A stretch of DNA of 64,000 nt from an uncultured Oribacterium sp. (GTDB lineage Bacteria; Bacillota; Clostridia; Lachnospirales; Lachnospiraceae). Below the pieces are notes generated by a model. It saw only the letters and a list, made by a program, of their open reading frames with translations, searched no databases and was not told the DNA's origin. The stretch covers positions 1-64,000 of the forward strand of contig CAMKKZ010000021.1 in NCBI GenBank assembly GCA_946413525.1, in the 5' to 3' direction. The position numbers were made by a program, and so were the translations under genes. Within the stretch, counting starts at the first letter, position 1. Every line of letters starts with the position of its first letter. Below, one piece after another: positions 26,901-35,090 of this stretch.

Positions 26901-29900
26901 CGACCTGGGTCCCGTAATCGGATTCGCCTACAAGACGGAAGGAAATGTTGCCAATTCCATTCTGATCCGGTCCTACCTTGTGAAGGTTAAGGTCACAGCT
27001 GATAAGCAGCCGGACAGTGGTGTAGCCGCCGCTCTCTGTCATCGGCTGCACCTGCTCCGAACCCGTTTCCTCAGAAACCAGCGTCCGGCTGATCATGGAT
27101 TTGTTGTAAGCCTCCGGATAGCCTTTCTCCTCACTCCCGTCCTCTGCCGTGCGGATTGCATAGGAGGGGCTCTTCATATACAGGAACACGGTCATCGACC
27201 CCATTTCCGGAAGGACATACTTTCCGCCCTCCACGGAGCTTGAATTGGAAAGGTCAATGGCTATCGCTTTGGCTTTTTCCAGCACTGCCGCATTCGTGTA
27301 ATCATTGGAGGACACCACCTCCCAGATATCTGTCCGGCTCAGGTCATAGCCGCTGGGCAGGCTGCTTACCTTATTTCCATCATTGTCCTCATCATTGCCC
27401 GGATTGCTTCCTTCTCCATCCGGCTCTCCTGAAAGCTCTTCATCCGCATTTTTCGGATAAAGGAGGGCTCCGGGAATTTCATCGATTTCCTCCAAAGTCT
27501 TTTCGCTGATATAGACAATGGGGGTTACCGGCATCTGCCCGCTCTCATCCCGCAGGGCCGAAAAGTCAATGGACTGAAGCTTGCCGTGCCAGTCACTGAC
27601 GCGCCCTCTTTCGTCACACTGCTCCAGGGAGTCATAGAAAATAATGTCCTTTACCATGTTGGCTGCGGTGTTCTGGAAACGAAGCCGGTAGCTGTAACTG
27701 TCATCGTTCTTCACCCATGCATCGATCCCGTAACCTGCGGAGCTGGCGGAACGGACCCTCTTCTGGAGATTTGAGGCGGCTGCCGTAATCGCGGCGAGGT
27801 CGTACCTTCTCTCCGTGTAGATGAACTTCTTGTCATTTGTTCCATCGTTCAGGAGCCCGCTCATAAGCTCCTTCTTCTCGAGGTCCCCCCCGTTATCCGC
27901 GCTGCCGCCGGCAATGTTTATATTATCCGTCCGGAAGGCCACGGCATTGTAAACATTATTCCCATAATCCCTGATGGATTCATAGGAATGCATCGTATTG
28001 TAATACAATTCGTACCATTTGCCGGGCTCCTTGACCTTTACGATCAGGAGGGTCTGTCCGCTGCCCTTGTAGTTGTCCACCTGCTCCACCGTGAACTGGC
28101 TGGAACGCAGCATCCCTTCATGATTCGTGATGCCGACCGTCCGGGGATCCAGCACGGCGCCTATGGGCAAAAGATCATAGAAGGTGCCTCCGGCCTGCTC
28201 GATATAATCCCTGGTGTCGCTGCCGGACATCATGGTCTCTTCCATCTCCACGCGCCAGGTGATGGAAAACTCCCTCTCTTTACGGAGGTGGGCGCTGGCC
28301 ATCACCTCTTTCTTCAGCTCGCTCGCCTTTTCCACGATACGTACATAGTCCGTGTCATCGGGCAGACCCCTGTATATGCAGTTCGTGTACGGTTCATGGC
28401 TGAGTACCTTGCCCTCCTCACCGTTGTCAGAGGCATTTTTGGCTTCCTGGCTGGCCGCGTCGTATGCCGATCTGTAGTCATAAGCCCGCATATCAGCAAC
28501 ACAGTTGATACCGATGGACTCCGTCTCACCGATACCGTTGCCCTCTTCCAGTGCCTTTTCCCGGCTCGTAATAGCCCCGATAATGTGATTGGCATGAGTC
28601 CCGTCATATTTGATGCTCAGGTTCGGCACCACCCCAAGACGGGTATAATAATGCAGGTTGTCCGTCACCATGCGGTATCCAACACAGTGCACATCCGGCT
28701 TTAATACCAGCTTTTTGTTATAGGACAGCTCCGGATCCACGTAGGCCTCATTAATATAGGAAAGCTTTCCTCCCTTCATATCGTATTCGGCAATTTTCAC
28801 ATAGTCGCTGCCGGAAGCATCATCGGAAGCGAAAAGGCCCAGTATCTCCACCTTTTCGTCCTCGATATAGCTTGTCGAAAGCTTCCGGTCAAACGCGGCT
28901 GTATCGGAATTATAGCCCCGGTCATATACATAAAAATCAAAAGCCAGCGTATCGATCTGATAGTCCGATGGATCCAACTGCACCTTATCGGCTAAGGTGT
29001 TCTGCTCGTCATAAATATAAAAATCATCATTTGTGAGAACATACCGGACGGGGGTCTTAAAATAATTTTCCGGATTCAGCCGTTCAGCGGCTGTGGCATC
29101 TTTGACTACTGTCCAACGCAAAGGATACCCCTCCATCCAGACAGCATAATCCAGGTTGTTCAGGGAATCCACGGTTCTGTCCTCACCCACGAGCTCGTTA
29201 AGATCATAGCGGGTGTAGAATCCGGCCACCATTCCAATGTTTGTAAGGAAGGTTCTTGTCAGTTCGCGCTCTGAGACATAACGATACCAGCCATCCGCCC
29301 GGACGAAACCGCCAAAGCCCAGGCCTGACCCGCCCAGGTCAAAAACCGGCTTATTCCAGTTAAACTTTTTCCTGCAATTCAATTCCGTTGACGGATCAAC
29401 ACCGTCCTTCGGATCCACCCTCACGGCAGCGTCATTGATGATCTCCCAATGATCGAACTGATCCCATACAGTCTTTTGGAATGCCGTCAGGACATAATCA
29501 TAGCGCAGGCCGCTCATTATCTGATCCGGAATGCTTGCGGAACTATCTTTCGACCATTCAGAGATCTTACCGCCCTCGGGAAGCTTATAGGAAGACTGTC
29601 CGCTGAACTTGATTCCGATAACCTTCGCGCTGTCCATCGGAAAATCGGTCGGCGCTTCCTGGAGTCTCCCTCCGCGTATGCTGCCCTTGAGCTCGGCGAA
29701 GCTGTCCGTCAGCGTAAAGTTGTATATCTGGGTATTGTCTTCAATCCGGCTCTGTATCTCCCAGACGCAATAGGTATAATCATTTGCGTCCTCCGGCGCC
29801 GGCCCCCATGCCTTCTGCCAGCTATTGTACTTCGTAGGAATTCTCTTCTCAGCGGAAACAAGATCCACCTTCGTGTTGATCACGACATGGATGGGTTCGT

Positions 29901-32190
29901 CCTCCGTACTGATTTTGGTTTCTGTGCCATCCTCCGGGTCCTCCGCGGTAATCTCGGCCCAGAACGGATTTGAGACGGACATATCCTGGTAGTTAAAGGT
30001 GGTCTGATCCGTAATGTAGCTCATCTCGATGAAGCCGGAAAAGCCGATCTCCACGTCGCGGAAATTGTAGATGACAAGATCCGTCCCGTTCTCGTCCTCG
30101 TAGTAGGCAAAGCTGATGTCCGCGTCAAGCTCCTCCCCGTTCTCCAATGCTTCCTTTACCTCGTCCCTGGACGGGATGGACATCTCATAATTATCCGACA
30201 ACTGGCCATTCCGATCCAGAAGGATGCTTTTCGGCACCCTTATCTTCACCGTGCCCTCTTTGAAGAACAGTTCAGGATTCTGCGACCTCTTTTGCAGCTC
30301 AAGGCTCAGACGGAAATTGAAGCGGTGGCCGGCTGCCGGACTCTGTGCCGTCCAGACATAGGCCTTTCCATCTTCTCCCTCCTGTTCCACATCGATTTTC
30401 TGCCAGGCGCCATCTTCAAACACCTCGGCCACATCGATCTCCTGCCAGGTGCCTCCATAAAACACTTCGGTCTTGAACAAAGGAACAATGGAATTCTTGT
30501 CTTCCCGGATGGCGCTTCTACGAAGTACGGCAAACGGAGTGAAGCCGCAGGTGGAAAAGCTTACGGAATAGTCTCCGTTCTCCTCGCCCGAAATGTCGCT
30601 CGCAAGCTTCTCCGTCACCCTGCCAAGATGCACCACCTCCGTGGCCGCCTCCTCAACGATGGCGGGAACCTTGCCCTCCGCCATCTTTATGGCCTGGACT
30701 TCCTCTTTCGAATAGAGGCCCGCCTGGGGAAGGACAATTTCATTCTCGCCGTTCTCCTCCTGATTCATCTCCTCAGCCGGAAGAGAGCTTTCTTCGTCCT
30801 CCTCGCTGAAAAGTCCCGCCTCCTCGGTGGCGGACTGATCCGCGGCGGACTCTCCCCCTGCGGCTGTCTGGCCCTCGGCAGACTCTCCCCCTGCGATTGT
30901 CTGATCCATAGTGGACTCTCCCTCCGCGACCGACTGATTCACGGCAGGATCTCCCCCGGCAGCGGACTGATCCGCAGCGGACTCTCCCCCTGCGGCTGTC
31001 TGATCCACAGTGGACTCTCCCTCCGCGACCGACTGATCCGCAGCAGGCTCTCCCCCCACATCTGTCTGATCTTCGGAGGACTCTCCATCGGCAGACTCTC
31101 CCTCTGTGCTGCCCGAAATGCCTTCGGCAGCTTCTTCTTCCTTCAGTGCCTCGCCATAGTCCTTAAGCACGATCTGAACGTCCACCGGCGCCGCAGGCTC
31201 GATCTGCTCCCCATCCTTCTCAATGGAAATATCCAAAAGCTTTGCGTAGCTGATATCAATCAGATCCCAGTTAAGGGATGCCGCTGCCTTCGCGATATAT
31301 TCGGTATAACCCTCGGCATCCTGCCCGATTTCCGTAACCTTCAGGGCAGCGCCCTCCGGGATCTGTGCCTCCGGACCGTAGGTCAGCCTCACCTCATAGC
31401 TCTCTCCGTCGCCGGTAACAAAAGGCTGCTCCAGCGCCCCGCCCTCTCCTTCCGGGGCATCCTCAGGGGCATCCGTATTAATAAATCCAATAATCCCGGA
31501 TTTTTCCATAGATAATACAGCCGCCTGTCCCGAAGCGGCATCTTCGTCCGCCCATTCCAGCAGCCCGTTTTCATTCTTAATATCCCAAAGGGTATAATCC
31601 AGCTCCTCCTGCCCCTCATCCTCAGCAAAGTGCATAATTCGTGGATTGCCCGTAGCAGCCTCTTCCGAAAGGCCAGCCCAGGATATCCATGCCTCTACCG
31701 GCACCTCCGGGAACAGCTCCTCCCCATCCGAGAACAGCCGAATGGAGAAGAACCTGGCGGAAGGGCCAGCTCCTTCATTTATTGCTTCTTCGTTTGCCGC
31801 CTTATTTGCTTCAATATCTTCATTTTCCGAAGCCATATCCGCTGACGCTCTCGAATAAAGCCCGGCATATTCCTCATTATTTTCATCGATTTCTTCAATA
31901 ACAAGCTCCGCATTGGAAGGCAGTCCTGCCTCCATTGGATACCATACGTTAAGGATATTATTCTCCGATTCTGCCTGAAGGACTCCGGCAAGGGAGCCGG
32001 CTGCATCCTCTTCTCCCGCATAAAGGGAAAAGCCTTCACGCGCCGCAAGGATATCATCCCCCTCTGCGGAGGCCTTGTTGCCGAGAATGCTTCCTCCCTC
32101 GGTTTCCAGCCTGTTCCTCCAGTAGATATATACGCCGCCGCCGTTCCGCGCCGTATTTCCTCTTGAGGCTGCCGCCTCGGCGGCTTCCAT
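20980..32190 (-). CDS. Giant CnaB/SpaA surface protein (3736 aa from first ATG), 5' end lost
   Basis: The open frame continues upstream of the ATG at 32190 to a TAG at 32374-32376, with no signal peptide and no convincing ribosome site. The first residues (RNGGGVYIYWRNRLE) match the beta-helix repeats of the 5329-aa protein. The gene is therefore probably truncated at its 5' end and may be silent. Approximate layout: beta-helix remnant 9-40; ESAADQ-type repeats 364-457; long adhesin region 560-1730; SpaA/CnaB domains near 1735, 1890, 2010 and 2150; a LamG-like domain 2215-2410; a glycine-rich domain 2500-2813 like the ALK/LTK glycine-rich family; a GSG linker to 2877; four or five further pilin-type Ig domains; a final SpaA-like domain 3567-3663. 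It ends with MARTGG (3698-3703), a membrane segment and a basic tail. Sorting to the wall would need a signal peptide that is absent. Confidence 0.85.
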   Translation of the reverse strand: MEAAEAAASRGNTARNGGGVYIYWRNRLETEGGSILGNKASAEGDDILAAREGFSLYAGEEDAAGSLAGVLQAESENNILNVWYPMEAGLPSNAELVIEEIDENNEEYAGLYSRASADMASENEDIEANKAANEEAINEGAGPSARFFSIRLFSDGEELFPEVPVEAWISWAGLSEEAATGNPRIMHFAEDEGQEELDYTLWDIKNENGLLEWADEDAASGQAAVLSMEKSGIIGFINTDAPEDAPEGEGGALEQPFVTGDGESYEVRLTYGPEAQIPEGAALKVTEIGQDAEGYTEYIAKAAASLNWDLIDISYAKLLDISIEKDGEQIEPAAPVDVQIVLKDYGEALKEEEAAEGISGSTEGESADGESSEDQTDVGGEPAADQSVAEGESTVDQTAAGGESAADQSAAGGDPAVNQSVAEGESTMDQTIAGGESAEGQTAAGGESAADQSATEEAGLFSEEDEESSLPAEEMNQEENGENEIVLPQAGLYSKEEVQAIKMAEGKVPAIVEEAATEVVHLGRVTEKLASDISGEENGDYSVSFSTCGFTPFAVLRRSAIREDKNSIVPLFKTEVFYGGTWQEIDVAEVFEDGAWQKIDVEQEGEDGKAYVWTAQSPAAGHRFNFRLSLELQKRSQNPELFFKEGTVKIRVPKSILLDRNGQLSDNYEMSIPSRDEVKEALENGEELDADISFAYYEDENGTDLVIYNFRDVEIGFSGFIEMSYITDQTTFNYQDMSVSNPFWAEITAEDPEDGTETKISTEDEPIHVVINTKVDLVSAEKRIPTKYNSWQKAWGPAPEDANDYTYCVWEIQSRIEDNTQIYNFTLTDSFAELKGSIRGGRLQEAPTDFPMDSAKVIGIKFSGQSSYKLPEGGKISEWSKDSSASIPDQIMSGLRYDYVLTAFQKTVWDQFDHWEIINDAAVRVDPKDGVDPSTELNCRKKFNWNKPVFDLGGSGLGFGGFVRADGWYRYVSERELTRTFLTNIGMVAGFYTRYDLNELVGEDRTVDSLNNLDYAVWMEGYPLRWTVVKDATAAERLNPENYFKTPVRYVLTNDDFYIYDEQNTLADKVQLDPSDYQIDTLAFDFYVYDRGYNSDTAAFDRKLSTSYIEDEKVEILGLFASDDASGSDYVKIAEYDMKGGKLSYINEAYVDPELSYNKKLVLKPDVHCVGYRMVTDNLHYYTRLGVVPNLSIKYDGTHANHIIGAITSREKALEEGNGIGETESIGINCVADMRAYDYRSAYDAASQEAKNASDNGEEGKVLSHEPYTNCIYRGLPDDTDYVRIVEKASELKKEVMASAHLRKEREFSITWRVEMEETMMSGSDTRDYIEQAGGTFYDLLPIGAVLDPRTVGITNHEGMLRSSQFTVEQVDNYKGSGQTLLIVKVKEPGKWYELYYNTMHSYESIRDYGNNVYNAVAFRTDNINIAGGSADNGGDLEKKELMSGLLNDGTNDKKFIYTERRYDLAAITAAASNLQKRVRSASSAGYGIDAWVKNDDSYSYRLRFQNTAANMVKDIIFYDSLEQCDERGRVSDWHGKLQSIDFSALRDESGQMPVTPIVYISEKTLEEIDEIPGALLYPKNADEELSGEPDGEGSNPGNDEDNDGNKVSSLPSGYDLSRTDIWEVVSSNDYTNAAVLEKAKAIAIDLSNSSSVEGGKYVLPEMGSMTVFLYMKSPSYAIRTAEDGSEEKGYPEAYNKSMISRTLVSEETGSEQVQPMTESGGYTTVRLLISCDLNLHKVGPDQNGIGNISFRLVGESDYGTQVDKIEYTDRNGYLCFQNVEKGSYILSEYESTPDWLEDHTEHRVVITGKREVLIDYDEAAEEGTSSDGNAAVGTSADGTSANEIASSSNASYNDASAIAISASRLEHDYSGRDYTVVNLPRLHSDVYIYKFEDGTRVAIPDTTFELNGTSDYGNEVHMVATTNSIGIAVFRNLEKGTYTMKELAANSNYVLSDTEYRVIVSGTTNFDVSVSVQKQVKAEDDTVSYEAVPHDGDSEKGDTLFHILYNTPRFWNVKFLKVDAENITRRLEGAEFSLRSAVEFQPMKKDGNGQWVANGTPTKEIFATSDANGLVRFEGLEAGSYVLRETKAPQGLDGSGRKTADGTLNYLSDGAEHVVKVLGDGSFTIEGLESTEIGTESYYYVKNSRALDGEIIVYKKWNDVNVDPADRATPVVHLIPEEDQQTRRGITVTKEWVNDYDAARPRNINVKLLKRGTEAADGYTRVEYIENTSDAYIDTGLNLSDDSYTIKTKFRGTKKATTNFGVFSSYLFDKTHSGYRLQIEGTSFLFNSYTSGNSGETNQTIKDVYVPGKDYAVIMDTSGCWLVRDGSQSFYNTGKKTNDSPLNPDILLFRSYSKNFPFQGRMYYFRVEKGNEVVSDMIPVIENETGKYGMYDLIRNKFYPSASGNQFTGSGTEVLSDEYVEVADTDSDSGEWKKVNDVWTYTFDILLENGVNYYAYEVMDDENAQYSSSVGGIDNKALVRGGRVTIINTFKEPSGEFPYTGGIQEYTAPATGLYKLEVWGAQGGGIPEDALEKWYQDKSYSYPNVPLAEVRDKKHDGGKGGYSSGIVMLNKGDKLYIAVGGQGAVNTGTANGYVKGGYNGGGNGRSLDNHGVNGSQYSRAGSGGGATHIAKETGVLSSLENDKDAVLLVAGGGGGAMEYSNHDGGNQHAGSGGAGGGEEGESIQRVTDGSEISGHTYIWIKDTSWSNQALYNTPAGGGQSKSAQTPYYELGSFGQGAGHDTNVSWGGGWYGGNASNKTLSKRYGPLCYAPGAGGSGHVGTLMESGAYTKAGTESFAAPDGGTETGHSGNGYARITNLSARGSDTSGRGSAVIIEGSGSSGSGSGDGTGSGTSTDGEASGTEGSGSSSGSGSSSGSGSSGSSDGSSSDTEKPLLPEDEYVSEDDGWVRIDDNTLMYVFHVFDDNAGYRYYEETIEGYTSAAMRTAEEIANKVVLESLLGSVNKSVVITNTSSASYGSVKVLKEVVGAESSQAFAFTIELQGERILSEGTQVIGGVVFENGKADFTLREGEDYAMVFSDIPVGTSYTITEARNSNFVEVREEPKVITGTVEGAEEYTVRFENTPYIPEKELLDITLAKFVTGTRMEEELSEYPFFATFTGLLENFEYTVTDGGDGVLARFTTDQRGNGLVNIRLKDGENAVFKDIPSGAQYQFTEDGGDYYASFGITDSGSTSGKHVLQSSGENTMKETSLSTALETAEDGEKILVTFRNRLDNYQTLRIRKVVALHEKVGEGFSVDKDERFELSFEFTGGLLPNSVLNTNRGYYSVSDDGRTEETTFWLKDGEYMEFRNLPIGAKYIIREAKNNYVARYELTGESDGGVDPVTLKPVNLNTNAIFVSESGGNDRAQKKMETAEETVDRYENATVTITNTQALVPLVIRKEVTGNAGEKDKDFAFTLTIPSAAGHTLRTLERRQAPVTDEEEANDGDGTAAGGSDTENGGTDDAGKTGAREFEGSISFPQSGNGIYSFTLKHGESLTVYVPVTWEYSVTEQDYSMETGEDGEKAGYSTVYRVGGENAQIKKGSGVTNGVIDPDAAKNDVHFVNSRFLLRLMKTDMKGEPLDGARFRLLRLNGDSYQAYLAEDISIGKEEIVVRALPAGDYELVETQAPAGYVPLAKGIKFTISDDGTLTASEDTDTRYVSIESYTGTEAEAGDAGNPSSEQDEQDGYILTVKNSPGLVMARTGGPGTRRILTIGFLAIIAGACGWWVSRRKGRFVRR
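30820..31100 (-). repeat. Coding tandem repeat (GGESAADQ type)
   Basis: About nine units of roughly 10 residues (variants of AAGGESAADQS and AEGEST-DQT) form a flexible acidic linker in the second giant protein. The degeneracy is moderate, so the expansion is probably older than those in the Rpn or StiP genes. Confidence 0.8.
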
Positions 32191-32373
32191 GACATCAATA
32201 TCAAGGATCCCGGGATATTCCGGCAGATCCTCTGTCGGGGCAGACTCTGTCTCTGCCTGCTCTGATTCCTGACTTACAGCCGCGCCGTCATCATTATCCG
32301 GCTCCTCCTGGGCGCCGTCTTCCGAAGCAAGGCAAGTCCCCCGCTGGTTTGAAATTTGGAACTTGAAAAATTT

Positions 32374-32502
32374 CTATATCATATCCACTGTGAATCTTTT
32401 GATTGTACGGCATGGCAAAGTGAACACAATGACAATAAATCACCGGAAGAAATCCTTGCGGCAATTGAAGAACACAGTGTTCCTCTATTAAGGTGGTTTT
32501 TT
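32374..32502. other. Rearrangement scar between the giant gene and the FecCD permease
   Basis: An AT-rich segment unlike either side. It holds the TAG that closes the upstream extension of the giant gene. On the plus strand a short open frame (from a TTG at 32356) includes SPEEILAAIEEHSV, which looks like real protein but belongs to no family I recognise. Both flanking genes look cut here, so this is a deletion or insertion joint, or an assembly join. Confidence 0.55.
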
Positions 32503-32580
32503 CGACCGGCGCCCCGACAGCATCATGCGGATGACGACCGGCGCCCCGACAGCATCATGCGGATGACGACCGGCGCCCCG
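32503..32580. repeat. 32-bp tandem duplication at the 3' end of the permease gene
   Basis: Units at 32503-32534 and 32535-32566 are identical, and a 14-bp third copy follows at 32567-32580. Because 32 is not a multiple of three, the duplication shifts frame and creates the permease stop codon at 32523. Confidence 0.95.
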
Positions 32581-33512
32581 AAAAAAGCAGTAACCGTGCT
32601 GATTGGGAGCTCCGTAGGGGCAAAGAGCATTCTGGAAAGAAAATCACAGAAAAGGCTGAAGACAGCTCCCCCGAGAAAACAAGCCGGAATCATCACAAGG
32701 GGTTTTTCGCTTTGAAACAGACGTCTCATGAGATGCGGCACCGCCACACCAAGAAAGGAGATCGGCCCCGCGAAAGCGGCTGCGCAGGCAGAAAGGAGAC
32801 TTGAAAGCAGGATGATCCAAAGCCTCAGCCGCCTCCAACGCACGCCCAGGCTTTCGGCATATTCCCTTCCCTGCTGGCATGCCTCCATCGGCTTAGCCAG
32901 AAAAAGACAAAAAAGAAAGGAAAATGCCGTCAGCGGAACATATACAAAGGCATCTGCCCAGTCCGCGCCGGAAAAGCTTCCCTTCGACCAGTTATGAAGA
33001 TTGACAATATTCGATTCATCGGCCAATGTGACCAGGAGATCCGTCGCGGCCGAACAGACGTAGCCCACCATGATCCCATAGATGACAAGGACCTGCATAT
33101 CCCTTGACCTCAGGGAAAAAGGGATGACAAAGCACAGGGATAGCATCGCCCCGGCAAAAGCCGCAAGCACAAGCATGAAAGAGGATAAGGGAACTCCCCT
33201 TGAAAAAGACAGAATCATGCAAAGCGCCACGCAGAACTTCGCGCCGGAGGAAATGCCCAGCACAAAAGGCCCGGCAATGGGATTCTGAAAAAAATTCTGC
33301 AGCAGGAAGCCGGACAGGGCAAGACCTCCGCCCAGCACGGCCGCGGCCACGATGCGGGGGAGACGGATCCTGAGGATGATGACGGATGAAAAGAAATCCG
33401 GAAAGGACACCGTCACGCTCCCCCAGAGCAGATTCACCAAAGCGGCCAATAAAAGCAGGAGAAAAAGCAGGAGCAGCAGAGGAAAGCGTTTCGAATTATA
33501 ATAATCACGCAT
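32523..33512 (-). CDS. FecCD-family ABC transporter permease (iron-siderophore/haem/cobalamin type), orphan
   Basis: 329 residues with about nine membrane segments. Family marks include RLPRIVAAAVLGGGLALSG, NPIAGPFVLGIS-type, GPISFLGVAVPHLMR and the final PISTVTAFFGAP block. Such permeases pair with a binding protein and an FecE-like ATPase to import siderophores, haem or corrinoids. Neither partner is present: upstream is a palindromic element and downstream a rearrangement scar. The last residues (SGRRSSSA) come from a 32-bp tandem duplication rather than from the family. No good ribosome site precedes the ATG. It may be a leftover of a lost uptake operon. The fold assignment is firm; the substrate is unknown. 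Confidence 0.88.
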   Translation of the reverse strand: MRDYYNSKRFPLLLLLFLLLLLAALVNLLWGSVTVSFPDFFSSVIILRIRLPRIVAAAVLGGGLALSGFLLQNFFQNPIAGPFVLGISSGAKFCVALCMILSFSRGVPLSSFMLVLAAFAGAMLSLCFVIPFSLRSRDMQVLVIYGIMVGYVCSAATDLLVTLADESNIVNLHNWSKGSFSGADWADAFVYVPLTAFSFLFCLFLAKPMEACQQGREYAESLGVRWRRLRLWIILLSSLLSACAAAFAGPISFLGVAVPHLMRRLFQSEKPLVMIPACFLGGAVFSLFCDFLSRMLFAPTELPISTVTAFFGAPVVIRMMLSGRRSSSA

Positions 33513-33530
33513 GATTCAATCCATATTTTT

Positions 33531-33571
33531 TGCAGGAATAAACTATGCTTGATGCATAGTTTATTCCTGCA
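33531..33571. repeat. Dispersed palindrome (AACTATGC family), copy 1
   Basis: TGCAGGAATAAACTATGC, a five-base loop TTGAT, then the exact reverse complement: an 18-bp perfect stem. Two relatives at 37705 and 43919 keep the core AACTATGC and loop but change the outer stem on both sides. It sits directly upstream of the permease. Confidence 0.85.
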
Positions 33572-33648
33572 AAATGGTGTAAAAATTCAGTTATTCAGTT
33601 GGCGCCCCGGGCCCGGAGCGGGGCGAGCGGAAAGGAAACTGGCCCGCT

Positions 33649-33811
33649 CGCGCCAATTTTCCCGTGCGCGTTAACAGGCATGAGGCCACCTGCTGCCCGT
33701 TCTGATTTGCATCCGCGCCAATTTTCCCGTGCGCGTTAACAGGCACGCGGCCACCTGCTGCCCGTTCTGATTTGCATCCGCGCCAATTTATCCGTGCACG
33801 TTAACAGGCAT
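33649..33811. repeat. 65-bp tandem repeat copying the 3' end of the L,D-transpeptidase gene
   Basis: Units start at 33649, 33714 and 33779, exactly 65 bp apart. The unit at 33779 contains the last codons and stop of the transpeptidase. The two outer copies match each other better than either matches the coding one. The 80 bases to the left (33572-33648) are GC-rich and hold no gene. Confidence 0.93.
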
Positions 33812-34774
33812 ACCTACCCACACAATACCATACAGTGAAGCCGCGACACTGGGCGGCAGGTTGACGCAGCCGTGGGAGCCGCTGGACTTGTAAATGGATC
33901 CGCCGAAGTTCGACCGCCAGCTTGCGTCATGGAGTCCCTGGCCATTATGGAAGGGCATCCAGTAATTGACCCAGCTCTTGTACTTGGTACCGTTTTCATT
34001 ATACCCCTGAAGATAGCGGTTTCTTTCCTTGCTGTTGATCGTCCAGTGGCCGGTGGACGTGGCACGCTTTCCGGGCCGTCCTGTAACGCAGGGCGAAGAG
34101 AGAACCAGGTTGGAACCGATGTAGCAGTACATCATCTGTTCGCTTATGTCCACTTCGACGCAGGAATAACCGTAAGGATTCGGACGCATAGCGGGCACCG
34201 GCGCTGGCTCGGGCACCGGTTCCGGCTCGGGCGGTTTCTCCACCACGTATGCCCCTCTCTCATCGACAAGGCTGCCATCAGGAGTCCTTTCAGAAATATA
34301 GCAGGATCCCAGCGGGTGGTTTTCAACCTCATTTTCGGCCAGATAGAAACGTTCCCCATTCAGCTCAATCCAGCCGGTAAGCATTTTCCCATCCGCGCCA
34401 AGATAATAATAACGGTCGTTATGATGAATCCACTGCTCCTTCATAGGGATGCCTCGATCCATGTAGAACCAGCTACCATCCGGATCCTGGATCCATCCGT
34501 TGGTTCCCGGCCCGTTTTCTGAGCTCTCTGTCTGGGCGGCGCCTATCGCAAACGAGCGGATGGGCAGAAGCAGGGAAAATATAGTTAACAGCAGCAAGGC
34601 CGTCACAATACCATTCCTGCGCTTCCCGGACGAGAAGGGGAATCCCCAGGCGTCTGTTTTCATACCTTTACCCGTCTTTTCCATACGAGATTTTTCCAGA
34701 GTCTCTTCCGGCCGTTCTGAATTCTGACATAGCGAACCGTTTGCAGCGCAAACCGGCTTTTCCATGAGTCCCAT
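33788..34774 (-). CDS. L,D-transpeptidase (YkuD) with cell-wall-binding repeats
   Basis: 328 residues. A cytoplasmic tail of about 50 residues is followed by one membrane segment (VTALLLLTIFSLLLP). Two choline-binding-like repeats (GWIQDPDGSWFYM and GWIELNGERFYL, near 90-150), a PEPEPVPEPAPVP hinge and a YkuD domain from about 205 come next. The catalytic motif SHGCVNLP is present with Cys303. The family forms 3-3 cross-links in peptidoglycan or attaches proteins to it, outside the membrane. The start at 34774 follows a purine-rich AAGGAGAAGGAAT stretch; internal ATGs at 34684 and 34663 are possible. The 5' coding DNA contains a TTCTGACATAGCGA motif that recurs in intergenic DNA elsewhere, so the N-terminal tail may partly be repeat-derived. 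Confidence 0.9.
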   Translation of the reverse strand: MGLMEKPVCAANGSLCQNSERPEETLEKSRMEKTGKGMKTDAWGFPFSSGKRRNGIVTALLLLTIFSLLLPIRSFAIGAAQTESSENGPGTNGWIQDPDGSWFYMDRGIPMKEQWIHHNDRYYYLGADGKMLTGWIELNGERFYLAENEVENHPLGSCYISERTPDGSLVDERGAYVVEKPPEPEPVPEPAPVPAMRPNPYGYSCVEVDISEQMMYCYIGSNLVLSSPCVTGRPGKRATSTGHWTINSKERNRYLQGYNENGTKYKSWVNYWMPFHNGQGLHDASWRSNFGGSIYKSSGSHGCVNLPPSVAASLYGIVWVGMPVNVHG

Positions 34775-35090
34775 TTTTCCGATTCCTTCTCCTTTCCTGT
34801 ACGCGCGCGGCAGGGGGACGGCAGAATCCGCGCAAATGAACTATGCCCCGTCCCATTAACAGTATATCATCAAAAATCGCTCGTGGGTAGTATCCTTTCC
34901 ACTTTTCTATAACGCAGTATTCTTTACTCTTTTTTACGATTTTATGACAAGTCCCGCGCGGATGTCCCGTCATAATTGTGTCAGGTTTTGTTTCTTATCT
35001 TTCGTCCGGAGCCTCGTGCTCCGGGCTTTCTTGTCTCAAACTAAAGCGAACCCCAAGCGCCTGTGACCGGGCTTTGAATAATATCGGCAA
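34775..35090. other. Intergenic region upstream of the L,D-transpeptidase
   Basis: Contains a GC-rich hairpin CCGGAGC-ctcgt-GCTCCGG (about 35008-35027) with a following TTTC. The promoter of the transpeptidase must lie here, but I cannot pick a convincing -35/-10 pair. No gene is supported. Confidence 0.5.

Noticed and set aside
32356-32715. 119-codon plus-strand frame across the rearrangement scar
   Set aside because: Only the first 45 or so codons look protein-like, and the rest is antisense to FecCD and its duplication. At best it holds a fragment, so it is reported as part of the scar and not as a gene.
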